64,000 nt of DNA from Kluyvera sichuanensis (GTDB lineage Bacteria; Pseudomonadota; Gammaproteobacteria; Enterobacterales; Enterobacteriaceae). The DNA is taken from the NCBI RefSeq assembly GCF_014218705.1, contig NZ_JABBJF010000001.1, positions 186,001 to 250,000 of the forward strand, written 5' to 3'. The position numbers and the translations under genes were made by a program. Below, one piece after another: positions 34,138-44,881 of this stretch. Positions within the stretch are counted from its first letter, which is position 1. Every line of letters begins with the position of its first letter. A model generated the notes under the pieces. It searched no databases and was not told the DNA's origin. It saw nothing but the letters and a program-made list of their open reading frames with translations.

Positions 34138-35091
34138 CTATGCCGCAAACTCCGCCAGTCTGGCCACAGGGAAATGCAGTCTGGGATCCTGGCGGAACGT
34201 CTCCAGCAGGTATTCGACGGTCGCTTTGACGCGCGGCGCAACCAGCGCCCGGTGCGGGTACTGAATCACCATTTCATAGCTACCGCTATCGTGTTGCCCG
34301 AAGAGCAGCGTTTTTAGCTGCCCGCTTTGCAGATGCGCCAGCGCATGGTGGACGCCAACTTGCGCAATCCCCAGACCCAGCAGCGCCGCCTGAAGCTGGG
34401 CTTCGGGGGCTGAGAGGGTAACAACGGCGGCGTCCGGTTCCAGCGTTATCAGGCTGCCATCGGGTGCGTGAAAGTTCCAGGGCGACACTTTGCCGCCGAG
34501 AAAGCGACGGGCGATCAGACGATGATGCCTGAGCGCGTCCGGCGTAGTGGGTACGCCACACTCCGCCAGGTAGGCCGGTGACGCTACCAGCACCATATTC
34601 AGCAGACAGACCGGGCGAGAAATCAGCGACGAATCGACAATGCGTCCGCCGCGGATAGCCAGATCGTAGCCATCGCGGACGATATCCGTCACCCGATCGT
34701 CAAAATCCACCTCAACGGAAAGGCCGGGATAGCGCTGACGCAGCCCCGGCAGGGCGGGCAGCAATTGTTCGCGCCCAAAGGCTGCGCTGGTGGAGATGCG
34801 CACATGCCCCCGCGTCTCCATTTTCCCGGCTACGACCGTATCGACGGCGGTATCCAGTGCCTCAATGGCGACGCGCGCCTGTTGTAAAAAGGCCGCCCCT
34901 TCCTCGGTCAGGCTGAGCTTGCGAGTGGTGCGGTTCATTAAACGAACCCCCAGTGCCTGCTCCAGCCCGGCGATATTTTTACTGATGGCGGCGGCGCTCA
35001 CGCCCTGAAGCCGCGCGGCGGCGGCAAAGCTGCCTGCATCGGCGGCATCGATAAACGAAGTAATGGCGCGCACGCGCTGAGAAAGGTCCAT
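34138..35091 (-). CDS. LysR-family regulator of the adjacent redox genes
   Basis: 317 residues with N-terminal HTH (RAITSFIDAADAGSFAAAARL, VSAAAISKNIAGLEQALGVR) and a CrgA/DmlR/AaeR-type effector domain (GRIVDSSLISRPVCLLNMVL). Divergent from the NAD(P)H oxidoreductase gene, with a dyad between, so probable local regulator of 35234-37540. Confidence 0.9.
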   Translation of the reverse strand: MDLSQRVRAITSFIDAADAGSFAAAARLQGVSAAAISKNIAGLEQALGVRLMNRTTRKLSLTEEGAAFLQQARVAIEALDTAVDTVVAGKMETRGHVRISTSAAFGREQLLPALPGLRQRYPGLSVEVDFDDRVTDIVRDGYDLAIRGGRIVDSSLISRPVCLLNMVLVASPAYLAECGVPTTPDALRHHRLIARRFLGGKVSPWNFHAPDGSLITLEPDAAVVTLSAPEAQLQAALLGLGIAQVGVHHALAHLQSGQLKTLLFGQHDSGSYEMVIQYPHRALVAPRVKATVEYLLETFRQDPRLHFPVARLAEFAA

Positions 35092-35131
35092 GTCCGGTTC
35101 CGATAGCAGGGGTAATGGCCTTTATTATTAA

Positions 35132-35161
35132 CCTTAGGTTGAAAGTACATCAACCATAAGG
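35132..35161. promoter_or_regulatory. dyad in the LysR / oxidoreductase divergent region
   Basis: CCTTAGGTTG (35132-35141) faces CAACCATAAGG (35151-35161), a dyad with one bulged base and 9-bp spacer, flanked by TTATTA on both sides. Fits a LysR recognition site upstream of the oxidoreductase. Confidence 0.5.
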
Positions 35162-35233
35162 CTTATTAAAGTTAGCAATAGGTCGTCGCATACTGCGTGT
35201 CATTCGAGATAAACACGACAAGGTCATCGACAT

Positions 35234-36762
<1,529 letters not shown>

Positions 36763-36895
36763 TGACGGTATTCATGAAACTGGCTCATAGCCCAGTTCTG
36801 ATTTCACCGGCTAATCAACCTAAAGCCAACGTCTTATACTTATCCCATTTACCCGTTTATACGGGAGCCTGCGGGCTCCCTTCGGAGAGGCATTG

Positions 36896-37540
36896 ATGCA
36901 AAATCCATTAAATGATCGCCAGCAGGCGATGATTCCGATTGCCGCGCTGACCGCCTGCGGTGACATGACCAGACTGACCACCGCGCTGCATGAAGGGCTG
37001 GACGCCGGGCTGACCGTGAATGAAATCAAAGAAGTGCTGGTTCAGCTTTATGCCTACTGCGGTTTCCCGCGCAGCCTCAACGGCCTCGGCTGCTTTATGT
37101 CGGTGATGAACGCGCGCCAGGCGCAGGGCATTGTCGATGACGAAGGCAAGGCCTCCACCCCAGCGGCCGCGGGATGGGATAGCCTGGCCGCCGGGCGTGA
37201 TACCCAAACGGCGCTGGTGGGCAGAACGGTGAGCGGGCCGCTGTTTGATTTTGCTCCGGCTATCGATACCTACCTGAAAGCGCATCTGTTTGGCGATATC
37301 TTCCAGCGCGATGTGCTGGACTGGCCAGCACGCGAACTGGCGACCATCTCTGCGCTGGCCGCCATTCCCGGCGCAGAAAGCCAGTTGAAAAGCCACTTTG
37401 CCATCAGCCACCATAACGGCATCACCTCAGAGCAGCTTCAGGCATTTATTGCCGTGCTGTCAGCGACATGCTCTTCAGACATGGCGGCTAATGCCAATGC
37501 GGTTCTGGCGCAGTTTCTTGCTGAAACCGCGAAGTCATAA
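36896..37540 (+). CDS. carboxymuconolactone decarboxylase-family protein
   Basis: 214 residues from ATG 36896 (GGAGAGG upstream). Two CMD-like helical halves: TALHEGLDAGLTVNEIKEVL with VQLYAYCGFPRSLNGL, and DWPARELATISALAAIPGAE with ISHHNGITSEQLQAF. No CxxC pair as in AhpD, so peroxidase action is unlikely. Together with the AKR and quinone-reductase-like genes it looks like a detoxification or aromatic-acid operon controlled by the divergent LysR. Confidence 0.85.
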   Translation: MQNPLNDRQQAMIPIAALTACGDMTRLTTALHEGLDAGLTVNEIKEVLVQLYAYCGFPRSLNGLGCFMSVMNARQAQGIVDDEGKASTPAAAGWDSLAAGRDTQTALVGRTVSGPLFDFAPAIDTYLKAHLFGDIFQRDVLDWPARELATISALAAIPGAESQLKSHFAISHHNGITSEQLQAFIAVLSATCSSDMAANANAVLAQFLAETAKS

Positions 37541-37553
37541 CGCTGCACCTGGC

Positions 37554-38459
37554 TTAATGCGCGAAATGTTCGCGCAGGATCTGCGTTAGCAGATCAAACA
37601 CCAGCCGCACGCGGGCAGGGAGCAGCGGCAGATGCGGGCGAAATATATAGAGCTGCCACGGCTGATAGTTGAGCGCTGGCAGCAGATTCACCAGTTCGCC
37701 GCGCTGCAGGAACGGGCGCACGGTAATATCCGCCAGCTGGCTAACGGTGCGCCCGGCGAGCGCCGCCGCCAGCTCGCTGTCGATATCGAACGCGACAAAC
37801 GCCGGATTGGCCGGGAAAAAGCTGTTGTCGTTAGCAAACTGCCACGGCCAGATGCGGCCGGAGTTGCTGTTGCTGAGCGCGCTTAGCGGGTAGTGAAGCT
37901 GCAGGGCTTTGAGGTCTGCGGGCTCGCCTAGCCGCTGGATTAACGCTGGCGCGGCGACAATCTGCACCCCGACCGGGCGGATCGTTTTGACGATATAGCG
38001 GTTATCCGGTACTGCGCCGATACGAATACCAATATCAATCTGCTCATCAATAATATTCAGGTGACGACCGGTGTTGTGCCACTCGATGGCAATCTCCGGA
38101 TAGTCCGACAGCTGATGCAGAAGCTGGCAGATAATATCCCGGTTTTCAAACAGCGGGGGCAGAGTGATGCGCACCTTGCCTGCCATAGACTGCTCGTTGC
38201 GTCGCTGACCTTCGGAGAACAGCGCTTCGCTTTCCACCAGCAGTCGCTCAGCTTTGGGCCAGAACTGCTGACCAAACGGCGTAAGCTTAATTTGTCGGGT
38301 ATTACGCAGAAACAGCATCTCGCCAAGCTGGCTCTCTAGTTCGGCGATGCCACGGGTAACCTGTTGTGGCGCGAGACCCAACTGAGTGGCGGCTTCGCGG
38401 AATTTGAGCGTCTGCGCGGCGGTACAGAAAATTTTCAGCGCATCAAGTTTATCGAGCAT
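37554..38459 (-). CDS. LysR-family transcriptional regulator
   Basis: 301 residues, HTH at 5-60 (ALKIFCTAAQTLKFREAATQ, LAPQQVTRGIAELESQLGEM) and LysR substrate domain with NRYIVKTIRPVGVQIVAAPA. Divergent from the SDR/MFS pair at 38628. In the 168-bp gap a small CCAA-AA-TTGG dyad at 38499-38508 could be its operator. Confidence 0.9.
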   Translation of the reverse strand: MLDKLDALKIFCTAAQTLKFREAATQLGLAPQQVTRGIAELESQLGEMLFLRNTRQIKLTPFGQQFWPKAERLLVESEALFSEGQRRNEQSMAGKVRITLPPLFENRDIICQLLHQLSDYPEIAIEWHNTGRHLNIIDEQIDIGIRIGAVPDNRYIVKTIRPVGVQIVAAPALIQRLGEPADLKALQLHYPLSALSNSNSGRIWPWQFANDNSFFPANPAFVAFDIDSELAAALAGRTVSQLADITVRPFLQRGELVNLLPALNYQPWQLYIFRPHLPLLPARVRLVFDLLTQILREHFAH

Positions 38460-38627
38460 GGTGTGGCCTGATGATTAAGGGTTTACTGGCTATTATATCC
38501 AAAATTGGAATTCTGAAAGCAGGATAAATTCATATACTGGTAATAATCTGCGGCGGATAATCACGGCATCGAAACGCGGGGCGACAACGCCTGACGGCGC
38601 AAATATCAACGGTTAGCAGGGGGATTT

Positions 38628-39470
38628 ATGGTTCAGCGGACATGGCTTATTACAGGCGTAAGCAGCGGTTTTGGTCGTGAAATGGCGCAGCAACTGCTGG
38701 CGCGCGGTGAACGCGTGATTGGCACGGTGCGCAGCACGGCGAAGGTGGAAGACCTGCTGGCCGCGTGGCCGGAGACCTTCAGCGCGCCGCTGCTGGATGT
38801 CACTGACGGCGCGGCGGTGCGTCAGGTGGTTGATGAGTCCTGGGCGCGCTTTGGCCGCATTGATGTGGTGATTGCTAACGCCGGGTACGGCCTGTTTGGC
38901 GCGGCGGAAGAGTTGAGCGACGCGCAGGTGCAGCAGATGATTGATACCAACCTGCTGGGTTCTATCCAGCTTATCCGCAGCGCGCTGCCGCATCTGCGTG
39001 CGCAGGGCGGTGGCCGAGTGATTCAGATCTCCTCCTACGGCGGCCAGGTGGCCTTCGCCGGAAATTCGATGTATCACGCCACCAAATGGGGCATTGAAGG
39101 TTTCGTCGAAGCCGTGGCGCAAGAAGTGGCGCCGTTTGGTATCGGAATGACCATCGTCGAGCCCGGCGGTGCACGTACTGAGTTCCGCTACGGCAGCGCG
39201 CAGGTTGCGACGCTGATGCAGGAATACGATGCGACACCGGCGCATAGCTTCCTTAAGATGCTCGACCCGGCGAACGGTCAGGCACCGGGCGACCCGGCGC
39301 GGATGGCGGCACGCATTATTGAAAGCGTGGAGGTCAATCCGGCCCCGCTGCGGATGGTACTGGGTTCGCAGGCGCTGCAAAGCACCATATCGACGCTGCG
39401 GGCTCGCGCTGCCGATTTTGAAACGCAGCAAGCGCTGGCGGCATCGACCGATTTCCCCGCTGGCGAGTAA
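38628..39470 (+). CDS. short-chain dehydrogenase/reductase
   Basis: 280 residues. Classical SDR pattern: TGVSSGFGREMAQQLLARGE (TGxxxGxG cofactor loop), VIANAGYGLFGA (NAG), catalytic Ser in IQISSYGGQVAF, YHATKWGIEGF (Y-x3-K). Probable NADP preference. Substrate unknown. Followed by a Bcr/CflA pump 53 bp on; expression probably governed by the divergent LysR. Confidence 0.92.
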   Translation: MVQRTWLITGVSSGFGREMAQQLLARGERVIGTVRSTAKVEDLLAAWPETFSAPLLDVTDGAAVRQVVDESWARFGRIDVVIANAGYGLFGAAEELSDAQVQQMIDTNLLGSIQLIRSALPHLRAQGGGRVIQISSYGGQVAFAGNSMYHATKWGIEGFVEAVAQEVAPFGIGMTIVEPGGARTEFRYGSAQVATLMQEYDATPAHSFLKMLDPANGQAPGDPARMAARIIESVEVNPAPLRMVLGSQALQSTISTLRARAADFETQQALAASTDFPAGE

Positions 39471-39523
39471 CCCCTTCACCGGCAGCACGCGTCTGCCGGT
39501 TTCTTCTTTTTTGTCAGGACATT

Positions 39524-40750
39524 ATGAGCAGAACCGATCACTCCACGCCGAATAAACGCGCCGCCACCTCCGGGATCTTCTTTATTTTGATTCTCGGTGC
39601 GCTGATGGCATTTACCTCGCTTTCAACCGATATCTACCTGCCCGCCATGCCGATGATGGCTGCCGAACTGCAGGGAAACGTCGAACTGACCATTACCGGC
39701 TTCCTGATTGGCTTCTCGTTTGCCCAGCTTATCTGGGGGCCGATTAGCGACCGCGTTGGCCGTCGTATCCCGCTGTTTATTGGTATGGTTCTGTTTGTGA
39801 TTGGTTCTGCCGGTTGCGCGCTGTCGAGCGACATGCCGCAGATTGTGTTCTGGCGTGTGTTTCAGGCGTTCGGCGCCTGTACCGGCCCGATGCTGGCGCG
39901 CGCAATGATTCGCGACCTCTATGCCCGCACCCGCGCGGCGCAGATGCTCTCGACGCTGGTGATTATCAGCGCCATTGCGCCAGTGGTGGGGCCGCTGCTC
40001 GGTGGGCAGATTGTGACGATCGCTTCCTGGCGCGCGGTGTTCTGGCTGCTGGTGGTAATGGGGGCGGCGATGTTTATCGCGCTGTGGTGGCTACCGGAAA
40101 CGCTGCCGGGTGAAAAACGGCTGACCACGCCCATCAGCAGCGCGTTTGGCAACTATGCTTCGCTGGTGAAAAACCGCGAGTTTATGCGTTACACCCTGTG
40201 CGTAAGCTTTTTCTACGTGGCGGCCTACGCCTTTATCGCTGGTTCGCCGTTTGTCTATATCAGCTATTACCACGTTGACCCGCAGCACTATGGTTGGCTG
40301 TTTGCAGTCAATATTATCGGCGTGATGGCGCTAAGCTCCGTTAACCGCCGCTTAGTGCAGCGCCACCCGCTGCATACGCTGTTGCGGGTAGCCGCCTTTG
40401 TGGCCGCGCTGGCGACCGTACTGCTGGCGTTGTCGGTGAAAACGCATATTGGCGGTATGGTGGCGATGGTGCTGACCATCTTTATTTTCTTCTCGATGAA
40501 CGGCATTGTCGCCGCAGCTTCCACCGCCGCCGCGCTGGATACGGTGCCATCGAATCTGGCGGGTTCGGCCTCGGCGCTGATAGGCTCGTTGCAGTACGGC
40601 AGCGGGATCGTCTCATCGCTGCTGCTGTCGGTGTTTAGCGACGGCACGCCATGGGCGATGGCCTGGATCATGATGGCCTTTACGCTGCTGTGCTTTGTGA
40701 TGGTAATGAAAGGCAAAGGCGGAGAGCACCGCACGTTGGCGCAGGAATAA
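39524..40750 (+). CDS. Bcr/CflA-family multidrug efflux MFS transporter
   Basis: 408 residues, 12 hydrophobic segments. Motif LSTDIYLPAMPMMAAEL in TM1 and SDRVGRRIPLFIGMVLF after TM2 are diagnostic of Bcr/CflA drug/H+ antiporters, as is FQAFGACTGPMLARAMIRDLY. Likely exports a toxic compound related to the SDR substrate or an antibiotic. Confidence 0.92.
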   Translation: MSRTDHSTPNKRAATSGIFFILILGALMAFTSLSTDIYLPAMPMMAAELQGNVELTITGFLIGFSFAQLIWGPISDRVGRRIPLFIGMVLFVIGSAGCALSSDMPQIVFWRVFQAFGACTGPMLARAMIRDLYARTRAAQMLSTLVIISAIAPVVGPLLGGQIVTIASWRAVFWLLVVMGAAMFIALWWLPETLPGEKRLTTPISSAFGNYASLVKNREFMRYTLCVSFFYVAAYAFIAGSPFVYISYYHVDPQHYGWLFAVNIIGVMALSSVNRRLVQRHPLHTLLRVAAFVAALATVLLALSVKTHIGGMVAMVLTIFIFFSMNGIVAAASTAAALDTVPSNLAGSASALIGSLQYGSGIVSSLLLSVFSDGTPWAMAWIMMAFTLLCFVMVMKGKGGEHRTLAQE

Positions 40751-40831
40751 GCCTACGGAATATCCGGTTACATATTGATACGAAAATGGTTGCGGCGGCT
40801 TATTATATTCTGTTTTGTATATGATAATGAT

Positions 40832-40844
40832 GTTATATCGTAAC
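40832..40844 (+). promoter_or_regulatory. Zur-like box before the SPFH/P-type ATPase operon
   Basis: GTTATATCGTAAC matches 10 of 13 bases of the Zur core GTTATAATATAAC and is extended by AT on its left (13 of 15 over the wider core). It lies 83 bp before the first gene of the operon. The same core occurs in near-perfect form before zinT in this window. Confidence 0.5.
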
Positions 40845-40926
40845 GCCAAAATCCGCATCCGTTTGCCATTCCTGCTATTACCAGATGTGTTGCAGCCGGG
40901 TAGGCGAAACCATTGGGAGCATCAGG

Positions 40927-42816
40927 GTGTCATTACCACCGCTATTGCAGAATAAGGCGCCGCATCCGCGCCTGTTTTTGCGTCTTACCATTGCTAGATT
41001 TTCCCTCTACGGCGTACTGCTGCTGGTCGGCCTGATTTACGCGTTCCTGCTGTTAATCGCAGGAACCGGCCTCTGGCTACCCACGTTCCGACTGCTGCTG
41101 GCTATCGTGCTGGTGGCGCTGGCGTTTGTTGATAACGCCATACGCTATGAGAGCCCAGCCCCTGCGGCGCAAAGCGATGAAGCCCCCCCAGCGAGGCCGC
41201 GTCAGTTACTCCCTCCTGCCATACAGAGCTGGCTTAACTATTTCCAAAACCACCTGGCGCTGACCGCGGTGCTGTCGCTGCTGGCGATCTTTTTCGCCGT
41301 TTCCGGCCTCGCGGACCGCAGCCCCGCCAGTGAAGCCGACACGGCGATAAGCCGGGTCATCCCCGGCATTCTACTGGTCATCAGTTTCGGCCTGCTGGTT
41401 ATCGAACGCACCATTGGTTTTAAGACCATCCGCCACTGGCGCTACCAGCAGGAATATGTCGGGCTGACGCGCGTCATGCTGAGCCTGTTGCTCCTGCTGT
41501 CCGGGTCGCTACTGCTGGTCACCTACTCGCCGATGCTGACGCTGTGGCTTATCAAACTGGGCTGCCTGCTGGTGCTGCTGGTGGCATTGGAATATTTCCT
41601 GCGCGTGCTGATGGTGATGGCCACGCCGTTGCCGCAGGACACCGATCCCCGTTTCCTGACCCGTAGCCTGCTTGCCGCTTAGTATCGCTGGCCGCTACGC
41701 CCGCTGGCTTTCGTTCTCGACACGCTGGAACAACGCTTTGGCATCGATCTACGCCAGGTTCAGGCATTTCGTCTGATGGGCAAAACCATCGTCCCGGTGG
41801 TTTGTGGGCTGGCGGTGCTTGGCTGGTTGCTGAGCGGATTGACGCAGGTGCCGCTGCATCAGCGGGGCATTTATGAGCGCTTTGGTCGCCCGATGGCGGT
41901 GCTCTCGCCGGGGCTGCACGCCGGTCTGCCCTGGCCGTTTGGCCGGGTTCGCGCCGTGGAGTTCGGCGCGGTGCATGAGCTGCGCCTGAGCGATGAGCCG
42001 GAGCAGAAGGCGCGTAACGACGTGCCGGACAGCGCAGAAGGCCCGGCGCCGCAGAATAGCTGGCGTTTGTGGGACAGCAGCCATCTGACCGACCAGTCGC
42101 AGGTGATTGCCAGCCAGGCCGCCGATAAGCAGAGTTTCCAGATAGTGAACATGGATATCCGCCTTATCTGGCGCGTCGGGCTGAACAATGAAGATGCCCT
42201 CAACAGCCAGTATCAGGCGGAAGATTTGCCGGTGCTGATCCGCAGTATTGCCCGTCAGGTGCTGGTGGCGCAGTTTGCCAGCAAACAGCTCGATGAACTG
42301 CTCAACGAGCAGCGCGCCAGCCTATCGACGACGCTCAATCAGCAAATCCAGCAGCGCTTAACCGCGCTGGATACCGGCGTTGAGCTGCTCTCTACCCGTA
42401 TCGAAGCCATCCATCCGCCAGCCGGGGCCGCCGACGCCTATCACGGCGTGCAGGCTGCGCAAATTGCTGCCAGCGCACGGGTGGCACGCGAGCGGGGCTA
42501 TGCCGCGACGGTGACCAACGGAGCGCGACAAAACGCCGAAACCCGCGAGAACGACGCGCAGGCGTTTGCGGCGGAAAATCTCTCCCGCGCCCAGGCCGCC
42601 GCGGCGCAGTTTGCCGCCGACAGCCAGGCCTGGCAGCAGGCCGGTCAGGCCTTTATTCTTGAGCGCCGTTACCACATTCTGAGCCAGACGCTGGCCCATA
42701 CGCCGCTTCTCATCCTGGATAGTCATCTTCAGGGCACCAATGAACCCGTTCTGGATATGCGCCAGTATCCTGCGCTCTCCGATAGCACTGCACCACAGAA
42801 GGCCAGCAAACCATGA
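40927..42816 (+). pseudogene. SPFH/Band-7 HflK-like protein with N-terminal membrane domain; in-frame amber stop
   Basis: One continuous frame of 629 codons from GTG 40927 (GGGAG upstream; ATG 40885 less likely) to 42816, broken only by TAG at 41680-41682 (codon 252). Before it lie about five hydrophobic segments (e.g. ARFSLYGVLLLVGLIYAFLL); after it the same frame reads YRWPLRPLAFVLDTLEQRFG, then one membrane segment and an SPFH domain (VPLHQRGIYERFGRPMAVLS, Ala/Gln-rich coiled coil). No ribosome site precedes the first ATG after the stop (41776). Either a nonsense mutation or two genes; continuity of sense text favours mutation or sequencing error. Overlaps the next gene by ATGA. Confidence 0.75.
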
Positions 42817-43814
42817 AGATCCATTCAATCGTTCCTCCGCAACGTACGGAAAAAGTGGGCGTGCGTCAGACCGTCTCTCCCACGCCGCTGCGTAATAAGC
42901 GGGCGCTGCGGCTCGGTATTGCGGCCTTTTTACTGACGCTGGCGGTGCTAACGGCCTGTCTGCTTAACGTCAGCGCGGGCAGCGCGACGGTGGTGACCCG
43001 TTTTGGCAACCCGGAGCGCGTGCTGCTTTCACCGGGGCTGGCGTGGCGTTTACCGGCGCCGTTTGAAACGCCAATCAACGTTGACCTGCGCGTGCGTTCT
43101 ACCTCCAGCGGTTTGCAGGATGTGGGGACACGTGACGGCCTGCGGGTGCTGGTGCAGGCGTGGGTTATCTGGAAGGTGAAACCGGACGACGGCAACGTGC
43201 TGCGTTTTATCCGCGCGGTACAGAACCAGCCGGATGAAGCGGCGCGCCAGATTCGTACCTTTATCGGCTCGGCGCTGGAAACCACCACCAGTAACTATGC
43301 GCTGGCGGATATCGTCAACGTCGACAGCAGCAAGGTGAAAATCGCCCAGCTGGAGCAGGCGCTTCAGTCGCAGCTAAAAGCACAGTTGCTCAATAGCTAC
43401 GGTATTGAAGTTATTCAGACCGGCATTGAACGACTGACGCTACCGGCGGTGACCCTCAATGCCACCGTTGACCGTATGCGCGCCGAGCGTGAAACCATCG
43501 CGGCGGAGCGTACGGCGGAAGGTAAACGTCTGGCGGCGGAGATTCATTCCCAGGCCGATCGTGATGGGCGCATTGTGGAGGCCGATGCTTCCGTCAAGGC
43601 GGCGACGATTGTGGCGAACGCCCAGCGCGATGCGGCAACGATTTACGGCAAAGCCTGGGCCAGCGACCCGCAGCTGTATAACTTGCTGCGCTCGCTGGAT
43701 ACGCTGAGCACCATCGTCAATGGTAATACCCGTATGGTGCTGCGCACCGATGCAGAGCCGTTCCGGGCGCTGGTGCAGGGGCCGGATGATCTCAAAGAGA
43801 CGGCGAAACCATGA
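42813..43814 (+). CDS. SPFH/Band-7 HflC-like membrane protein, intact
   Basis: 333 residues. A single N-terminal membrane segment (LGIAAFLLTLAVLTACLLNV, about 32-52) and an SPFH domain: SAGSATVVTRFGNPERVLLS, then PGLAWRLPAPFETPINVDLR; a coiled coil (DRMRAERETIAAERTAEGKR) precedes the C-terminus (YNLLRSLDTLSTIVNGN). Resembles HflC/HflK protease modulators and stomatin-like scaffolds, but is not E. coli HflC. Joined by 4-bp overlaps on both sides. Confidence 0.88.
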   Translation: MKIHSIVPPQRTEKVGVRQTVSPTPLRNKRALRLGIAAFLLTLAVLTACLLNVSAGSATVVTRFGNPERVLLSPGLAWRLPAPFETPINVDLRVRSTSSGLQDVGTRDGLRVLVQAWVIWKVKPDDGNVLRFIRAVQNQPDEAARQIRTFIGSALETTTSNYALADIVNVDSSKVKIAQLEQALQSQLKAQLLNSYGIEVIQTGIERLTLPAVTLNATVDRMRAERETIAAERTAEGKRLAAEIHSQADRDGRIVEADASVKAATIVANAQRDAATIYGKAWASDPQLYNLLRSLDTLSTIVNGNTRMVLRTDAEPFRALVQGPDDLKETAKP

Positions 43815-44881
43815 TGCGTGATGCGCAGATATCCACGCCGTGGGGGCAGTCGTACCGCCTGGCCTTTTTTGCGCTCTACGCGGCGGCGATTATCGCCGCC
43901 TGAGCGTGGCTGTTTTCCAGCATCTACCAGATAGCCCCGGACAGCCGGGCGGTGGTCTACCGCTTCGGTAAACCGGTGCGAGTGGAAGGTGCAGGGCTGC
44001 TGTTTGCCTGGCCGTACCCGATTGAACGGGTTGAGCGGGTGCCGGGCTCGGAGCGCATTCTTGAACGCGACGTTAGGGCGTTGCAGCGGGAGCAGCAGCT
44101 AAGCCAGATTAACAGCTGGGACCGCGATAACGACGCCGGCGCTGGTGCGGGATACTTGCTGACCGGCGATGCGGGCGTGGTGCAGCTTAACGTGCGGGTG
44201 TTCTGGCGGGTCGACGACCCGGTGCAGTTTGCGCTGCAGCGCACGCATATTGAACCCTTGATTGACCGTCTGGCAGAACGCGCGGCGGCGGTGGTGTGCG
44301 TGGGCCGCGATCTGGACTCGATTCTGGTGACCCGCCCTGAAACGCTGCAAAACGACAGTCGTGCGGCGCAGCAGCGTATTCAGCTGCGCAGTGATTTTAA
44401 GCAGGCGATGGCGCAAAGCCTGACGCGGTTGGCCGCCGGAGGCAACGATCCGGGCATTCGTATTGAGCGTGTGGATATCACCTCTTCATTGCCGGAGAAC
44501 GCCGTGGCGGCGTTTAACGCCGTGCTGGCTGCCGGACAGCAAGCGGAGCAAGCGGTGGCCAGCGCCCGCACGGCGGCGGCGCTGCGTACCCAACAGGCGC
44601 AGCAGCAGGCCGACCGCACGCTGGGCCAGGCGCAGGCACGTGGCCAGGAAATTGTGGCGCAGGCCAACGTGGACACCCGCACCATTGTCCAGCTGGCTCA
44701 GGCACGTCATGACGGCACCGATGGCGGGCTGCTCCAGCGCGTCTGGCGTGACAAAGTGGCTCATATTCTGGCGCAGGCGGGGCAGGTGATTACCGTCGCA
44801 CCGGGTGACGACAGCCGTCTTATCCTGCAAGGCTTGCCGTCGCAGCCGGCTGCGCCAACCAATAGCGAGACAAAACCATGA
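43811..44881 (+). pseudogene. third SPFH/Band-7 (HflK-like) protein; in-frame opal stop at codon 31
   Basis: Starts MMRDAQISTPWGQSYRLAFF at ATG 43811 (ATGA overlap with the previous gene), reaches TGA at 43901-43903 in the middle of the membrane segment, then the same frame continues AWLFSSIYQIAPDSRAVVYR into a full SPFH domain to 44881 (356 codons). The nearest downstream in-frame start (GTG 43952) would lose the membrane anchor. TGG (Trp) to TGA is the simplest origin. Selenocysteine insertion is unlikely; I see no selenoprotein-family relation. Overlaps the ATPase gene by ATGA. Confidence 0.78.

Noticed and set aside
40885..40926. Earlier ATG start for the first SPFH gene
   Set aside because: The GTG at 40927 has a GGGAG ribosome site and begins where the membrane domain starts; the 14 extra codons look non-coding.
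43901..43903. Selenocysteine reading of the TGA
   Set aside because: SPFH proteins are not selenoproteins as far as I know, and I saw no clear bacterial SECIS hairpin right after the codon; mutation or error is simpler.
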